Assembly (NCBI GenBank): GCA_001873515.1
Contig: MNZH01000021.1
Span: 1-5,018 of the forward strand
Origin: Parcubacteria group bacterium CG2_30_45_37
GTDB taxonomy: Bacteria > Patescibacteriota > Patescibacteriia > Patescibacteriales > GWC2-42-12
Direction of reading: 5' to 3'
DNA: 5,018 nucleotides
Below, in pieces: positions 1 through 4,841 of the stretch. The number at the start of each line of letters is the position of its first letter. The first letter of the stretch is position 1. The notes under the pieces were generated by a model, which searched no databases, was not told where the DNA came from, and saw only the letters and a list, made by a program, of their open reading frames with translations. Made by a program: the position numbers and the translations under genes.

Positions 1-405
1 TTTGCCATAGCCAAATTGCCGCAGATTGAAGGCAATCCGCCGATAAATTTCGCCAATTACTGGGTGGAAACCGTTTCCAATAAAAGCCAATTCCCGGCCG
101 AGGCCTGGGATTTCATCCAATTCGCCGCCAAGGCCGAACAGGTCAAAACCTACCTTGATAAAGTTAAAAAACCCACGGCTTTGCGCGCCTTAGTCAACGA
201 GCAGCTTGACGATTTGGATGTCGGGGTTTTCGCCAATCAGGTGCTAACGGCCAAAAGTTGGTACCGAGGCGCGGATTCAGCCGCCATGGAAAAAATCTTT
301 GCCCAGATGATAGATAACGCCGTTTTAACCCCTGACCAAATTGATAAAATAATTAACCTGGCGGCCAATCAAGTTGGCCAAACGGTGGACGCCAGCAGTC
401 AATAA
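1..405 (+). CDS. Extracellular solute-binding protein, C-terminal part (5'-truncated)
   Basis: The reading frame is open from the first base of the window to a TAA at 403-405, giving 134 C-terminal codons; the start lies outside. A TTG at 16 is not a credible start because the frame continues upstream with family-like residues. The stretch from residue 11 (NPPINFANYWVETVSNKS) followed by AWDFIQF and later KKPTALRAL resembles the C-terminal lobe of ABC-type family 1 extracellular solute-binding proteins as found in CPR genomes, where a Trp-Asp-Phe-Ile helix follows the hinge strands. Such proteins are lipid-anchored or secreted and deliver sugars or oligomers to an ABC importer. The substrate cannot be told from this part, and no permease or ATPase gene is visible downstream. 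The family call is by recognition of the sequence style and is moderately sure. Confidence 0.72.
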   Translation, partial: FAIAKLPQIEGNPPINFANYWVETVSNKSQFPAEAWDFIQFAAKAEQVKTYLDKVKKPTALRALVNEQLDDLDVGVFANQVLTAKSWYRGADSAAMEKIFAQMIDNAVLTPDQIDKIINLAANQVGQTVDASSQ

Positions 406-415
406 TATTTATTAT

Positions 416-542
416 TGTCATTGCGAGGAGCGACAGCGACGAAGCAATCTCACGGACATATAACTTTATAAAAGTTAGCGGCTATAGTTAAAACACGTCA
501 TTCGCGAGATTGCTTCGCTCCCTGCGGTCGCTCGCAATGACA
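416..542. repeat. 127-bp inverted-repeat element (CATTGCGAG/GAAGCAATCTC type)
   Basis: The left arm (416-451) and right arm (506-542) are imperfect inverted repeats. Both end in TGTCATTGCGAG when read inward, and both carry CGAAGCAATCTC at the inner side; the middle of the arms (GAGCGACAGCGA against the complement of the right arm) is diverged and one base different in length. Between them is AT-rich DNA with its own small perfect palindrome, TAACTTT-ATA-AAAGTTA (461-477). From memory, this motif is a widely dispersed non-coding palindromic repeat in several bacterial groups including CPR, similar to REP or MITE elements. No transposase is present. It fills nearly the whole gap between the solute-binding protein gene and the pilin gene, ending 11 bp before the pilin ATG. 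Confidence 0.85.
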
Positions 543-553
543 GAAAAAAATAA

Positions 554-988
554 ATGTTAAAAATATTTAAATTTTCAATTATACTTCTGCTGGTTTTTAA
601 TATTTTTTCTATTGCCATTTTAACGGTCAGCGCGGAAGGGCTTTTGCCAGAGCGAACCGGCCCAGAATGCCCTGACAAATCGTCAAATTGCGGCAACTAC
701 ACGCTTAATGATATGGCTCGCACGGCTATAACAATTTCCGAATTTATTCTCGGCATCGTCGGCTCTTTAGCTTTACTCGCTTTCGTGGCCGGCGGACTGA
801 TGTGGATGCTGTCGGCCGGCAATCCAGAATGGGTGACCCGCGGCAAACAGACAATCCTCGGCGCGGTCATCGGCTTGGTAATAGTTTTCACCAGTTATAT
901 GATAATTCAGCTGGTCTATACCGCCCTGGACATAAAAAAAGCCGAGGGCGGCAAGTGGTCAACCTCAAATTGGTTTAATAGTCCATGA
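554..988 (+). CDS. T4SS-type pilin-like membrane protein (VirB2/TrbC-like)
   Basis: A 144-residue protein with a clear N-terminal signal sequence (about residues 1-27, Lys-containing start, long Ile/Leu/Phe core, VSA cleavage-type end), a short exported segment with two cysteines (C39, C46) that could form a disulphide, then two hydrophobic helices (about 62-87 and 100-126) joined by a short polar loop (NPEWVTRGKQ). This layout of signal peptide plus two membrane helices is that of VirB2/TrbC pilins, and the protein closely resembles the small T4SS_pilin family that is abundant in Patescibacteria. In that group these genes often occur without a full secretion system, so a role in pili or cell-surface exchange is inference. 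The start has no Shine-Dalgarno sequence, only an A-rich stretch directly after the repeat element. The stop overlaps the next start (ATGA). Confidence 0.8.
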   Translation: MLKIFKFSIILLLVFNIFSIAILTVSAEGLLPERTGPECPDKSSNCGNYTLNDMARTAITISEFILGIVGSLALLAFVAGGLMWMLSAGNPEWVTRGKQTILGAVIGLVIVFTSYMIIQLVYTALDIKKAEGGKWSTSNWFNSP

Positions 989-1659
989 AATTTTTTAAAT
1001 CCAATAAAATCTACCTGGACCACGAAACCGTGGCCGAACAACTAAGAAGCGCTCGGCAGACCAAAAATCTTAAGCTGGAGGCGGTGGCTAAAAAAATAAA
1101 CATCAACCTTAAATATCTGGAACTTTTGGAAAAAGGCGAACTTAGCCAGCTGCCCCGCGGAGTCTACGGAAAAAATTTCTTGCGCGAATACGCGCTTTTT
1201 TTGGGGCTGGACTATAAAAAATTAGCCGAAGACTTTGAGGAGGAAATCAATCTGGCCGAACCCAAAAGGCAAAAAGAATTATTTTCCAAGCAGGTTATAA
1301 AAAAACGCTACCTTTTAGCCATGCCGAAAATTGTCAAGAATATTTTGATTTTTTTGATTGTCGCCGTTTGTTTCGTTTATCTCGGCTACCGCGTTAATAA
1401 AATAATTTCGCCGCCCTTATTAATTATAGACAGCCCCGCGGCTAATTTAACTACCGATCAAACCTCTTTACTCGTAACCGGCCGCACCGAAGCCGAGGCT
1501 AGCTTGATAATTAACGGCCAAACCGTCTTAACCGATAAAAACGGCGGTTTTTCCCAAACTATCAGCCTCAAAAATGGCATTAACATCATCACCATAACCG
1601 CCAATAAAAAAAATAGCCGCGATAATACGGTGATTAGACAGGTCTTAGTTAAAGAATAA
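985..1659 (+). CDS. RodZ-like HTH, single-pass membrane protein
   Basis: A 224-residue protein in three parts. Residues about 14-88 form a Cro/C1-type helix-turn-helix of the RodZ kind (EQLRSARQTKNLKLEAVA, then YLELLEKGELSQLPRGVYGK and FLREYALFLGLD). Residues about 117-137 are one membrane helix flanked by Lys/Arg on the inner side. Residues about 143-224 are an exported beta-rich domain with the pattern of bacterial Ig-like or glucodextranase-B modules (LLVTGRTEAEASLIINGQ, GGFSQTISLKNGINIITITA). In E. coli, RodZ links MreB filaments to the cell-wall elongation machinery, its HTH acting in protein binding, not DNA binding. The architecture supports a cell-shape role, but no mreB or wall gene is visible here, so RodZ function is inferred. 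The start overlaps the pilin stop by four bases, suggesting translational coupling. Confidence 0.78.
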   Translation: MKFFKSNKIYLDHETVAEQLRSARQTKNLKLEAVAKKININLKYLELLEKGELSQLPRGVYGKNFLREYALFLGLDYKKLAEDFEEEINLAEPKRQKELFSKQVIKKRYLLAMPKIVKNILIFLIVAVCFVYLGYRVNKIISPPLLIIDSPAANLTTDQTSLLVTGRTEAEASLIINGQTVLTDKNGGFSQTISLKNGINIITITANKKNSRDNTVIRQVLVKE

Positions 1660-1667
1660 TCTCTTAA

Positions 1668-1696
1668 TTGCCAACATATTCAAAATAGTCTATTAT
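1668..1696 (+). promoter_or_regulatory. Predicted recA promoter (sigma-70 type)
   Basis: TTGCCA (1668-1673) and TATTAT (1691-1696) are separated by exactly 17 bp, each close to the consensus hexamers, and lie in the 101-bp gap between the RodZ-like gene and recA. The predicted transcript would start near 1703 and have a leader of about 57 nt. Neither an E. coli-type (CTG-N10-CAG) nor a Gram-positive type (GAAC-N4-GTTC) LexA box is visible in the gap. Confidence 0.65.
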
Positions 1697-1704
1697 ATAG
1701 ATAT

Positions 1705-1736
1705 AAGGGGGATTACAAATTATTGTAAACCTCTTT
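1705..1736 (+). promoter_or_regulatory. Hairpin at the predicted 5' end of the recA mRNA
   Basis: The arms 1705-1718 and 1723-1736 pair over 14 positions with a single A/A mismatch and two G-U pairs, closing a four-base loop (1719-1722). The core is a DNA palindrome, TTACAA-ATTA-TTGTAA (1713-1728). It begins about two bases after the predicted transcription start and is followed by an unstructured AT-rich stretch up to the recA ATG. It could be an mRNA-stabilising 5' hairpin or an operator. It lacks a U tract after the stem, so it is not a convincing terminator. Confidence 0.5.
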
Positions 1737-1760
1737 TAATTTATTAAATTAATTACTAAT

Positions 1761-2798
1761 ATGGACAATAAAATCAAGGCCGACAAAGATAAGAGCGAAT
1801 CTGACGAAAAAATGCTGGCGGCTCAGTCGGCGGTGGAGCAGATTAAAACCAGGTTCGGCGACGGCGCCATCATGAAATTCGGCGAAACCGTCAAGGCTGA
1901 CGTTGACGCCGTTCCCACCGGCTGCCTGTCTTTGGACATCGCCCTAGGCATCAACGGCGTGCCGCGCGGCCGCGTTATTGAAATCTTCGGCCCGGAAGCC
2001 TCGGGCAAAACCACCCTGGCCCAGCATGTCATCAGTGAGGTGCAAAAATTGGGCGGCATCGCGGCTTTTATTGACGCCGAACACGCCCTGGACCCGGAAT
2101 ACGCTTCCCGCATCGGCATCAACATCAAAGAATTATTGATCAGCCAGCCGGACACGGGCGAACAGGCTTTGGAAATCTTGGAAACTTTGGTGCGCTCCAA
2201 CGCAGTTGACGTAGTGGTGGTTGACTCGGTGGCGGCGCTGGTGCCGCAAAAAGAAATTGAAGGCGACATGGGCGATTCGCATATGGGCCTGCAGGCTAGA
2301 TTGATGAGCCAGGCTCTGCGCAAACTCACCGGCATCATTTCCAAAACCAAAACCGTGGTGATTTTCATTAACCAAATCCGCATGAAAATCGGCGTCTTTT
2401 TCGGCAATCCGGAAACCACCACCGGCGGCACGGCTTTAAAATTTTATTCCTCGGTCAGGATTGAAGTGAGAAGAGCGGCGCAAATCAAGCAAGGCGATAA
2501 AATTATCGGCAACCGCGTTAAATGTAAAGTGGTGAAAAACAAAGTGGCCGCGCCGTTCCGCGCCTGCGAATTTGACATCATGTATAATGAAGGCATTTCC
2601 ATCTCCGGCGACCTTTTAGATACCGGCGTGATTAATAATGTGGTCAGTAAGTCAGGCAATTCTTACAGCTACGGCGAGATTAAGCTGGGCGTGGGCCGGG
2701 AAAACGCCAAACGCTTTTTGCGCGCCGACAAAAAATTAATGAAAGAAATCAGAAAGCGAGTCTTAAGTGAAGTTAAAGCGCGCGAAGTTGAAGCTTGA
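1761..2798 (+). CDS. recA: RecA recombinase
   Basis: RecA forms ATP-dependent filaments on single-stranded DNA, drives strand exchange in homologous repair and, where LexA exists, stimulates its cleavage. All key parts are present in the 345 residues: Walker [10 protein letters not shown] at 77-85 (Lys83), catalytic Glu107 in [10 protein letters not shown], Walker B VVVVDS at 151-156 (Asp155), DNA-binding loop L1 around 167-176 ([12 protein letters not shown]), and the signature with the allosteric Gln205 ([10 protein letters not shown]) leading into loop L2 and GNPETTTGG. Numbering is offset by +11 from E. coli because of a charged N-terminal extension. The C-terminus stops near REVEA and lacks the long acidic tail of E. 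coli RecA. No Shine-Dalgarno sequence precedes the ATG. A second ATG at 1812 would give 328 residues beginning near the usual N-terminus and cannot be excluded. The gene is monocistronic, ending just before a strong terminator. Confidence 0.97.
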   Translation: MDNKIKADKDKSESDEKMLAAQSAVEQIKTRFGDGAIMKFGETVKADVDAVPTGCLSLDIALGINGVPRGRVIEIFGPEASGKTTLAQHVISEVQKLGGIAAFIDAEHALDPEYASRIGINIKELLISQPDTGEQALEILETLVRSNAVDVVVVDSVAALVPQKEIEGDMGDSHMGLQARLMSQALRKLTGIISKTKTVVIFINQIRMKIGVFFGNPETTTGGTALKFYSSVRIEVRRAAQIKQGDKIIGNRVKCKVVKNKVAAPFRACEFDIMYNEGISISGDLLDTGVINNVVSKSGNSYSYGEIKLGVGRENAKRFLRADKKLMKEIRKRVLSEVKAREVEA

Positions 2799-2807
2799 AT
2801 TATAAAT

Positions 2808-2840
2808 AAAAAACAGTCAGTCCAGGGCTGACTGTTTTTT
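2808..2840. terminator. Bidirectional intrinsic terminator between recA and efp
   Basis: Two perfectly complementary 13-base arms (2808-2820, AAAAAACAGTCAG; 2828-2840, CTGACTGTTTTTT) enclose a seven-base loop. The GC-containing stem CAGTCAG is flanked by six A on one side and six T on the other, so each strand reads as stem plus U tract. It sits 9 bp after the recA stop and 14 bp after the efp stop on the other strand, and so ends both convergent transcription units. Confidence 0.93.
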
Positions 2841-2854
2841 ATTATTCAAATTAT

Positions 2855-3412
2855 TTACGCTCGCCCCACATATTCGCCCGTATCCGTATTGACTATCACG
2901 GCTTCGCCTTCATTAATAAACATCGGAACATTCAGCGGCGCGCCGGTTTCCAGCTCAACGGTTTTAGTGACGTTGCCGGCCGAGTTGCCTTTAACCCCGG
3001 GCGGAGCGCTGGTAACCTTTAGAGCAATCTTAATGGGCAGTTTCAGCGCCGCCGGCCGGCCCTGAAAATATAAAATATCAACATCAGTGCCTTCAATTAA
3101 ATATTTTAGTTTATCGCCGATTTGCTCCAGGGGCAGGCTGAATTGCTCGTAAGTTTCATTATTCATGAAAATAGCTTCGACGTCAGTCTTGTACAAATAA
3201 TTGGCCTGGCCGGTGTCGGTGGCCGCTGCTTCAACCTTCTCGTTGCCCTGAAAAGTGCGCTCCAAAATATTGCCGTTAAGCAAATTTCTCAATTTGGTTT
3301 TTAAAACCGCGCCGCCGCGCCCCATCTTATGATGGTCGGCTTTAATCACGATATAAGGCTCGTTATTAATTTGTAATAAAGCGCCGCTTTTAATTTCGCT
3401 TAGGCTTAGCAT
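2855..3412 (-). CDS. efp: Translation elongation factor P
   Basis: EF-P binds ribosomes stalled on consecutive prolines and promotes peptide-bond formation. The 185-residue length is normal for the family. An N-terminal KOW-like domain (about 1-64) carries the conserved loop KMGRGGAVLKTKLRNL, followed by two OB-type domains; the C-terminus shows the family signature (VELETGAPLNVPMFINEG, then NTDTGEYVGRA). The loop tip is Arg32 where E. coli has the modified Lys34; Arg at this place is known from the EarP-rhamnosylated type, although EarP is not encoded in the window. It is the last gene of the rpsF-ssb-rpsR-efp series, 16 bp after rpsR, with no Shine-Dalgarno sequence and no separate promoter visible. 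Transcription ends at the 2808-2840 hairpin. Confidence 0.96.
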   Translation of the reverse strand: MLSLSEIKSGALLQINNEPYIVIKADHHKMGRGGAVLKTKLRNLLNGNILERTFQGNEKVEAAATDTGQANYLYKTDVEAIFMNNETYEQFSLPLEQIGDKLKYLIEGTDVDILYFQGRPAALKLPIKIALKVTSAPPGVKGNSAGNVTKTVELETGAPLNVPMFINEGEAVIVNTDTGEYVGRA

Positions 3413-3428
3413 GTTTTTATTTTCTTAT

Positions 3429-3650
3429 TTATGGGTTAACAAACGGTAAAATCGCCATCACCCGCGCGCGCTTGATGGCCGTGGCCAATTGGCGCTGATG
3501 CCTTGAGCAGGTACCGGTTCTTTTTTTGGGTAAAATTTTGCCGTAATAATTGATGAAGCGGCGCAACAAATTAACGTCTTTATAGTCAATTTCCCTGACG
3601 TTATTAAGGCAAAAAAAACACTGCTTTCCCTTTCTAATGGCTTCTTCCAT
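3429..3650 (-). CDS. rpsR: 30S ribosomal protein bS18
   Basis: Small-subunit protein that binds bS6 and 16S rRNA at the platform. The 73 residues match bS18 throughout: RKGKQCFFC near the start, [30 protein letters not shown] and the C-terminal [15 protein letters not shown]11, C14, C48 and H51 form the CxxC...CxxH set seen in zinc-binding (C+) versions of bS18, so zinc binding is likely. It lies 10 bp downstream of ssb in the classic rpsF-ssb-rpsR order, keeping bS18 in one operon with its partner bS6. The start is preceded by TTAGAAAATT without a Shine-Dalgarno sequence. Confidence 0.97.
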   Translation of the reverse strand: MEEAIRKGKQCFFCLNNVREIDYKDVNLLRRFINYYGKILPKKRTGTCSRHQRQLATAIKRARVMAILPFVNP

Positions 3651-3660
3651 AATTTTCTAA

Positions 3661-4134
3661 TTAGAATGGGATGTTTTCCACCCTGATTTCTTCTTCGCTG
3701 GTCTGGCCATCGTCCGCTTCGCCAACCGCTTCTTCAACGTCAATCACCGGTTCAGTCGGCACGGGCGGCTGCTCCGAGCGCGCAAATGAGCCGGCTCCCG
3801 CCGCGCCGGCGCGATCAAGCATAATCATGTTGTCAGTAATAATCTCGGTGCGGTAGCGCTTAACTCCGTCTTGACCCACCCAATCGCGAGTTTGCAGCCG
3901 GCCTTCAATGTAGACCTTGGAGCCCTTTTTCAGATACTGCCCAACAATTTCCGCCAACCTTCTCCAGGCGACGACGTTGTGAAATTCGGCCTTGTCGTGC
4001 CTTTGGCCCTGCTGGTCGGTCCAAATTTGGTTGGTGGCCACGGAAAAAGAAGCCACCGATTGCCCGGTCGGCGTGGTCCTGACTTCCGGGTCGCGCGTCA
4101 GATTGCCAATGATCATAGCTTTGTTCAAATTCAT
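3661..4134 (-). CDS. ssb: Single-stranded DNA-binding protein
   Basis: SSB coats single-stranded DNA in replication and repair and recruits partners through its C-terminal tip. Residues 1 to about 108 form the OB fold (MNLNKAMIIGNLTRDPEVR, then FHNVVAWRRLAEIVGQYLKKG, VYIEGRL and TRDW), with aromatic DNA-stacking residues at W38, W57 and W85 in the places equivalent to E. coli W40, W54 region and W88. Residues about 109-149 are a flexible Ala/Gly/Pro then acidic linker, and the protein ends in ENIPF, preserving the IPF interaction tip though with Asn in place of the usual last Asp. The length of 157 is ordinary. It lies between rpsF and rpsR, the standard place, and has no Shine-Dalgarno sequence. 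Confidence 0.96.
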   Translation of the reverse strand: MNLNKAMIIGNLTRDPEVRTTPTGQSVASFSVATNQIWTDQQGQRHDKAEFHNVVAWRRLAEIVGQYLKKGSKVYIEGRLQTRDWVGQDGVKRYRTEIITDNMIMLDRAGAAGAGSFARSEQPPVPTEPVIDVEEAVGEADDGQTSEEEIRVENIPF

Positions 4135-4144
4135 AAATTTTTCG

Positions 4145-4162
4145 CTTAATTTATAAATTAAG
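4145..4162. repeat. Perfect 18-bp AT-rich palindrome between rpsF and ssb
   Basis: CTTAATTTATAAATTAAG is exactly self-complementary over 18 bases and begins one base after the rpsF stop codon, inside the 29-bp gap before ssb. As RNA it could form a weak hairpin. There is no U tract after it, so it is not an intrinsic terminator. A role in mRNA processing or in setting the rpsF/ssb ratio is possible but unproven; chance in AT-rich DNA is the alternative. Confidence 0.5.
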
Positions 4163-4163
4163 T

Positions 4164-4649
4164 TTATAATAAGTCGTCGGTTTCCAAAATCTTGTCCAAT
4201 TTTTCGTCTAAATCCTTTAAATCAACTTTTTCTTTGGCCCGTTCTTTAACTTTTTCTTTGGCCGTTTTTTCCGCCGCCACGTTTTTCGCCGCGATTTTTT
4301 CCGCAATCTTTTTGTCTCGGGCGATCTGCTGTGCGGTTCTTAAAACTTTAACCACGATTTGCTGCCGCAAAATTTCGTTCATTAGGCGAAGGGCGCGGTC
4401 AAGTTTGGCTAAATTTTCTCCCATCATGTCAAACTCCACTAAATTGTAATAGCCAAAACGAAAACCTTTAATTGGATAAGCCAATCGTTTTTTGCCAAGT
4501 TCTTCGCTTAAGGAAATTTCGCCGCCATTGGCAGTAACCAAAGCGTTGACTTTTTCCATAATCGGCTTAACTTCATCCTCGCTGAATTTATTGGAGATAA
4601 GATAAAGCAATTCGTAATGCGGCTGCTCGCCTGATTTTGCTTTTGACAT
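4164..4649 (-). CDS. rpsF: 30S ribosomal protein bS6 with charged C-terminal extension
   Basis: Small-subunit platform protein that pairs with bS18. Residues about 11-105 form the bS6 ferredoxin-like fold (HYELLYLISNKFSEDEV, GGEISLSEELGKKRLAYPIK, FGYYNLVEFDM, NEILRQQIVVKVLR). Residues about 106-161 are a Lys/Glu/Ala-rich tail with heptad-like character, longer than the short tail of E. coli bS6. The ATG at 4649 is chosen, giving 161 residues; an in-frame TTG at 4670 would add seven residues (MGFFCKI) but lies within the 3' arm of a terminator hairpin in the leader and adds nothing family-like. First gene of the rpsF-ssb-rpsR-efp operon, preceded by a long structured leader and no Shine-Dalgarno sequence. 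Confidence 0.95.
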   Translation of the reverse strand: MSKAKSGEQPHYELLYLISNKFSEDEVKPIMEKVNALVTANGGEISLSEELGKKRLAYPIKGFRFGYYNLVEFDMMGENLAKLDRALRLMNEILRQQIVVKVLRTAQQIARDKKIAEKIAAKNVAAEKTAKEKVKERAKEKVDLKDLDEKLDKILETDDLL

Positions 4650-4657
4650 AATTTTAC

Positions 4658-4699
4658 AAAAAAATCCCAAGATATTCTCGGGCTAATTGCCAATCTTGG
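4658..4699 (-). terminator. Attenuator-like intrinsic terminator just before rpsF
   Basis: On the minus strand, CCAAGAT (4699-4693) pairs with ATCTTGG (4673-4667) in a perfect 7-bp stem around a 19-nt loop, followed after two bases by seven T (4664-4658) and, eight bases further on, by the rpsF ATG. A stem plus U tract in this place would stop transcription before the first gene unless disrupted, so it is more likely a regulated attenuator than a simple gene end. Confidence 0.6.
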
Positions 4700-4717
4700 A
4701 CTTTATGAGAATACCTT

Positions 4718-4740
4718 TAGCCGAGCGTGTCGCCGGGCTA
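4718..4740 (-). promoter_or_regulatory. Third leader hairpin with CCG, possible effector site
   Basis: In the transcript, AGCCCGGCG (4739-4731) pairs with CGCUCGGCU (4727-4719) around the loop ACA, with one C-C mismatch and one G-U pair, and an outer U-A pair extends it. The 3' arm can alternatively pair with a second copy of the 5' arm motif (UAGCCCG) that lies in the attenuator loop at 4685-4679, which makes this hairpin a plausible switch element. Confidence 0.5.
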
Positions 4741-4742
4741 CC

Positions 4743-4760
4743 TAACGGCCAAGGCCGTTA
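4743..4760. repeat. 18-bp GC-rich palindrome (second leader hairpin)
   Basis: TAACGGCC-AA-GGCCGTTA is a perfect inverted repeat. In the rpsF leader RNA it forms a 7-bp stem closing a CUUG loop. It has no U tract and is best read as a structural part of the leader. Confidence 0.6.
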
Positions 4761-4777
4761 AATATGGAAAAGGCTTG

Positions 4778-4792
4778 CCCGCCTAGGGCGGG
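4778..4792. repeat. 15-bp CCCGCC/GGCGGG palindrome (first leader hairpin)
   Basis: CCCGCC-TAG-GGCGGG is a perfect 6-bp inverted repeat with a three-base centre, much richer in GC than its surroundings. Short CCCGCC...GGCGGG palindromes recur in intergenic DNA of CPR genomes as far as I recall, so this may be a small dispersed repeat that has become part of the rpsF leader, not a dedicated regulatory element. Confidence 0.55.
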
Positions 4793-4812
4793 TTAAATTA
4801 AATTGTGTTTTT

Positions 4813-4841
4813 ACTTTATCACGGGCTTAAAAAAATTGCAA
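4813..4841 (-). promoter_or_regulatory. Predicted rpsF operon promoter
   Basis: On the minus strand: -35 TTGCAA (4841-4836), spacer of exactly 17 bp, -10 TAAAGT (4818-4813) preceded by TGA, an extended -10 element. Transcription would start near 4806. The -35 hexamer is self-complementary and also serves the divergent gene. Confidence 0.6.

Larger units (their letters stand above)
4650..4806 (-). promoter_or_regulatory. Structured 5' leader of the rpsF operon (putative r-protein leader)
   Basis: About 155 nt lie between the predicted start of transcription and the rpsF ATG, with no open frame of note. Reading the transcript 5' to 3', four hairpins appear: 4792-4778, 4760-4743, 4740-4718 and the attenuator 4699-4658. 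Long structured leaders on ribosomal-protein operons usually serve autoregulation; a bS6:bS18-binding leader with a conserved CCG is known for rpsF in several phyla. The CCG trinucleotides in the third hairpin and in the attenuator loop are compatible with that, but I cannot match the published consensus by eye. Confidence 0.55.

Noticed and set aside
459..488. Promoter inside the inverted-repeat element for the pilin gene
   Set aside because: -10-like TATAGT (483-488) and TATAAC (459-464) exist, but neither has an acceptable -35 at 16-18 bp, so it was not listed as a feature.
406..553. CRISPR or tRNA in the first intergenic gap
   Set aside because: The repeat is a single inverted pair without direct repeats and spacers, and no cloverleaf or CCA end can be formed.
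475..891. Minus-strand open frames opposite the repeat and the pilin gene
   Set aside because: One is made partly from the inverted-repeat arm and both lie opposite a well-supported pilin gene; no family resemblance.
1660..1760. SOS (LexA) box upstream of recA
   Set aside because: Neither CTG-N10-CAG nor GAAC-N4-GTTC occurs in the gap; the palindrome found has a different sequence.
1823..2431. 202-codon open frame antisense to recA
   Set aside because: It lies wholly within recA, shows no recognisable family and has the biased composition of a codon shadow; recA itself is unquestionable.
554..2798. Alternative genetic code with UGA as Gly
   Set aside because: TGA ends the pilin gene in an ATGA overlap with the next gene and ends recA right before its terminator, so UGA is a stop here.
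3871..4149. Plus-strand open frame opposite ssb
   Set aside because: Antisense shadow of ssb, with no start context and no family resemblance.
4650..4670. TTG start for rpsF seven codons upstream of the ATG
   Set aside because: The TTG lies in the 3' arm of the leader terminator stem, and the added residues are translated from that arm and its U tract. The ATG at 4649 directly precedes family-like sequence.
4771..4792. First leader hairpin (CCCGCC/GGCGGG) as an intrinsic terminator
   Set aside because: On the minus strand only four U follow, and after an intervening CAAGCC; on the plus strand there is no U tract. Kept as a repeat/structural hairpin only.
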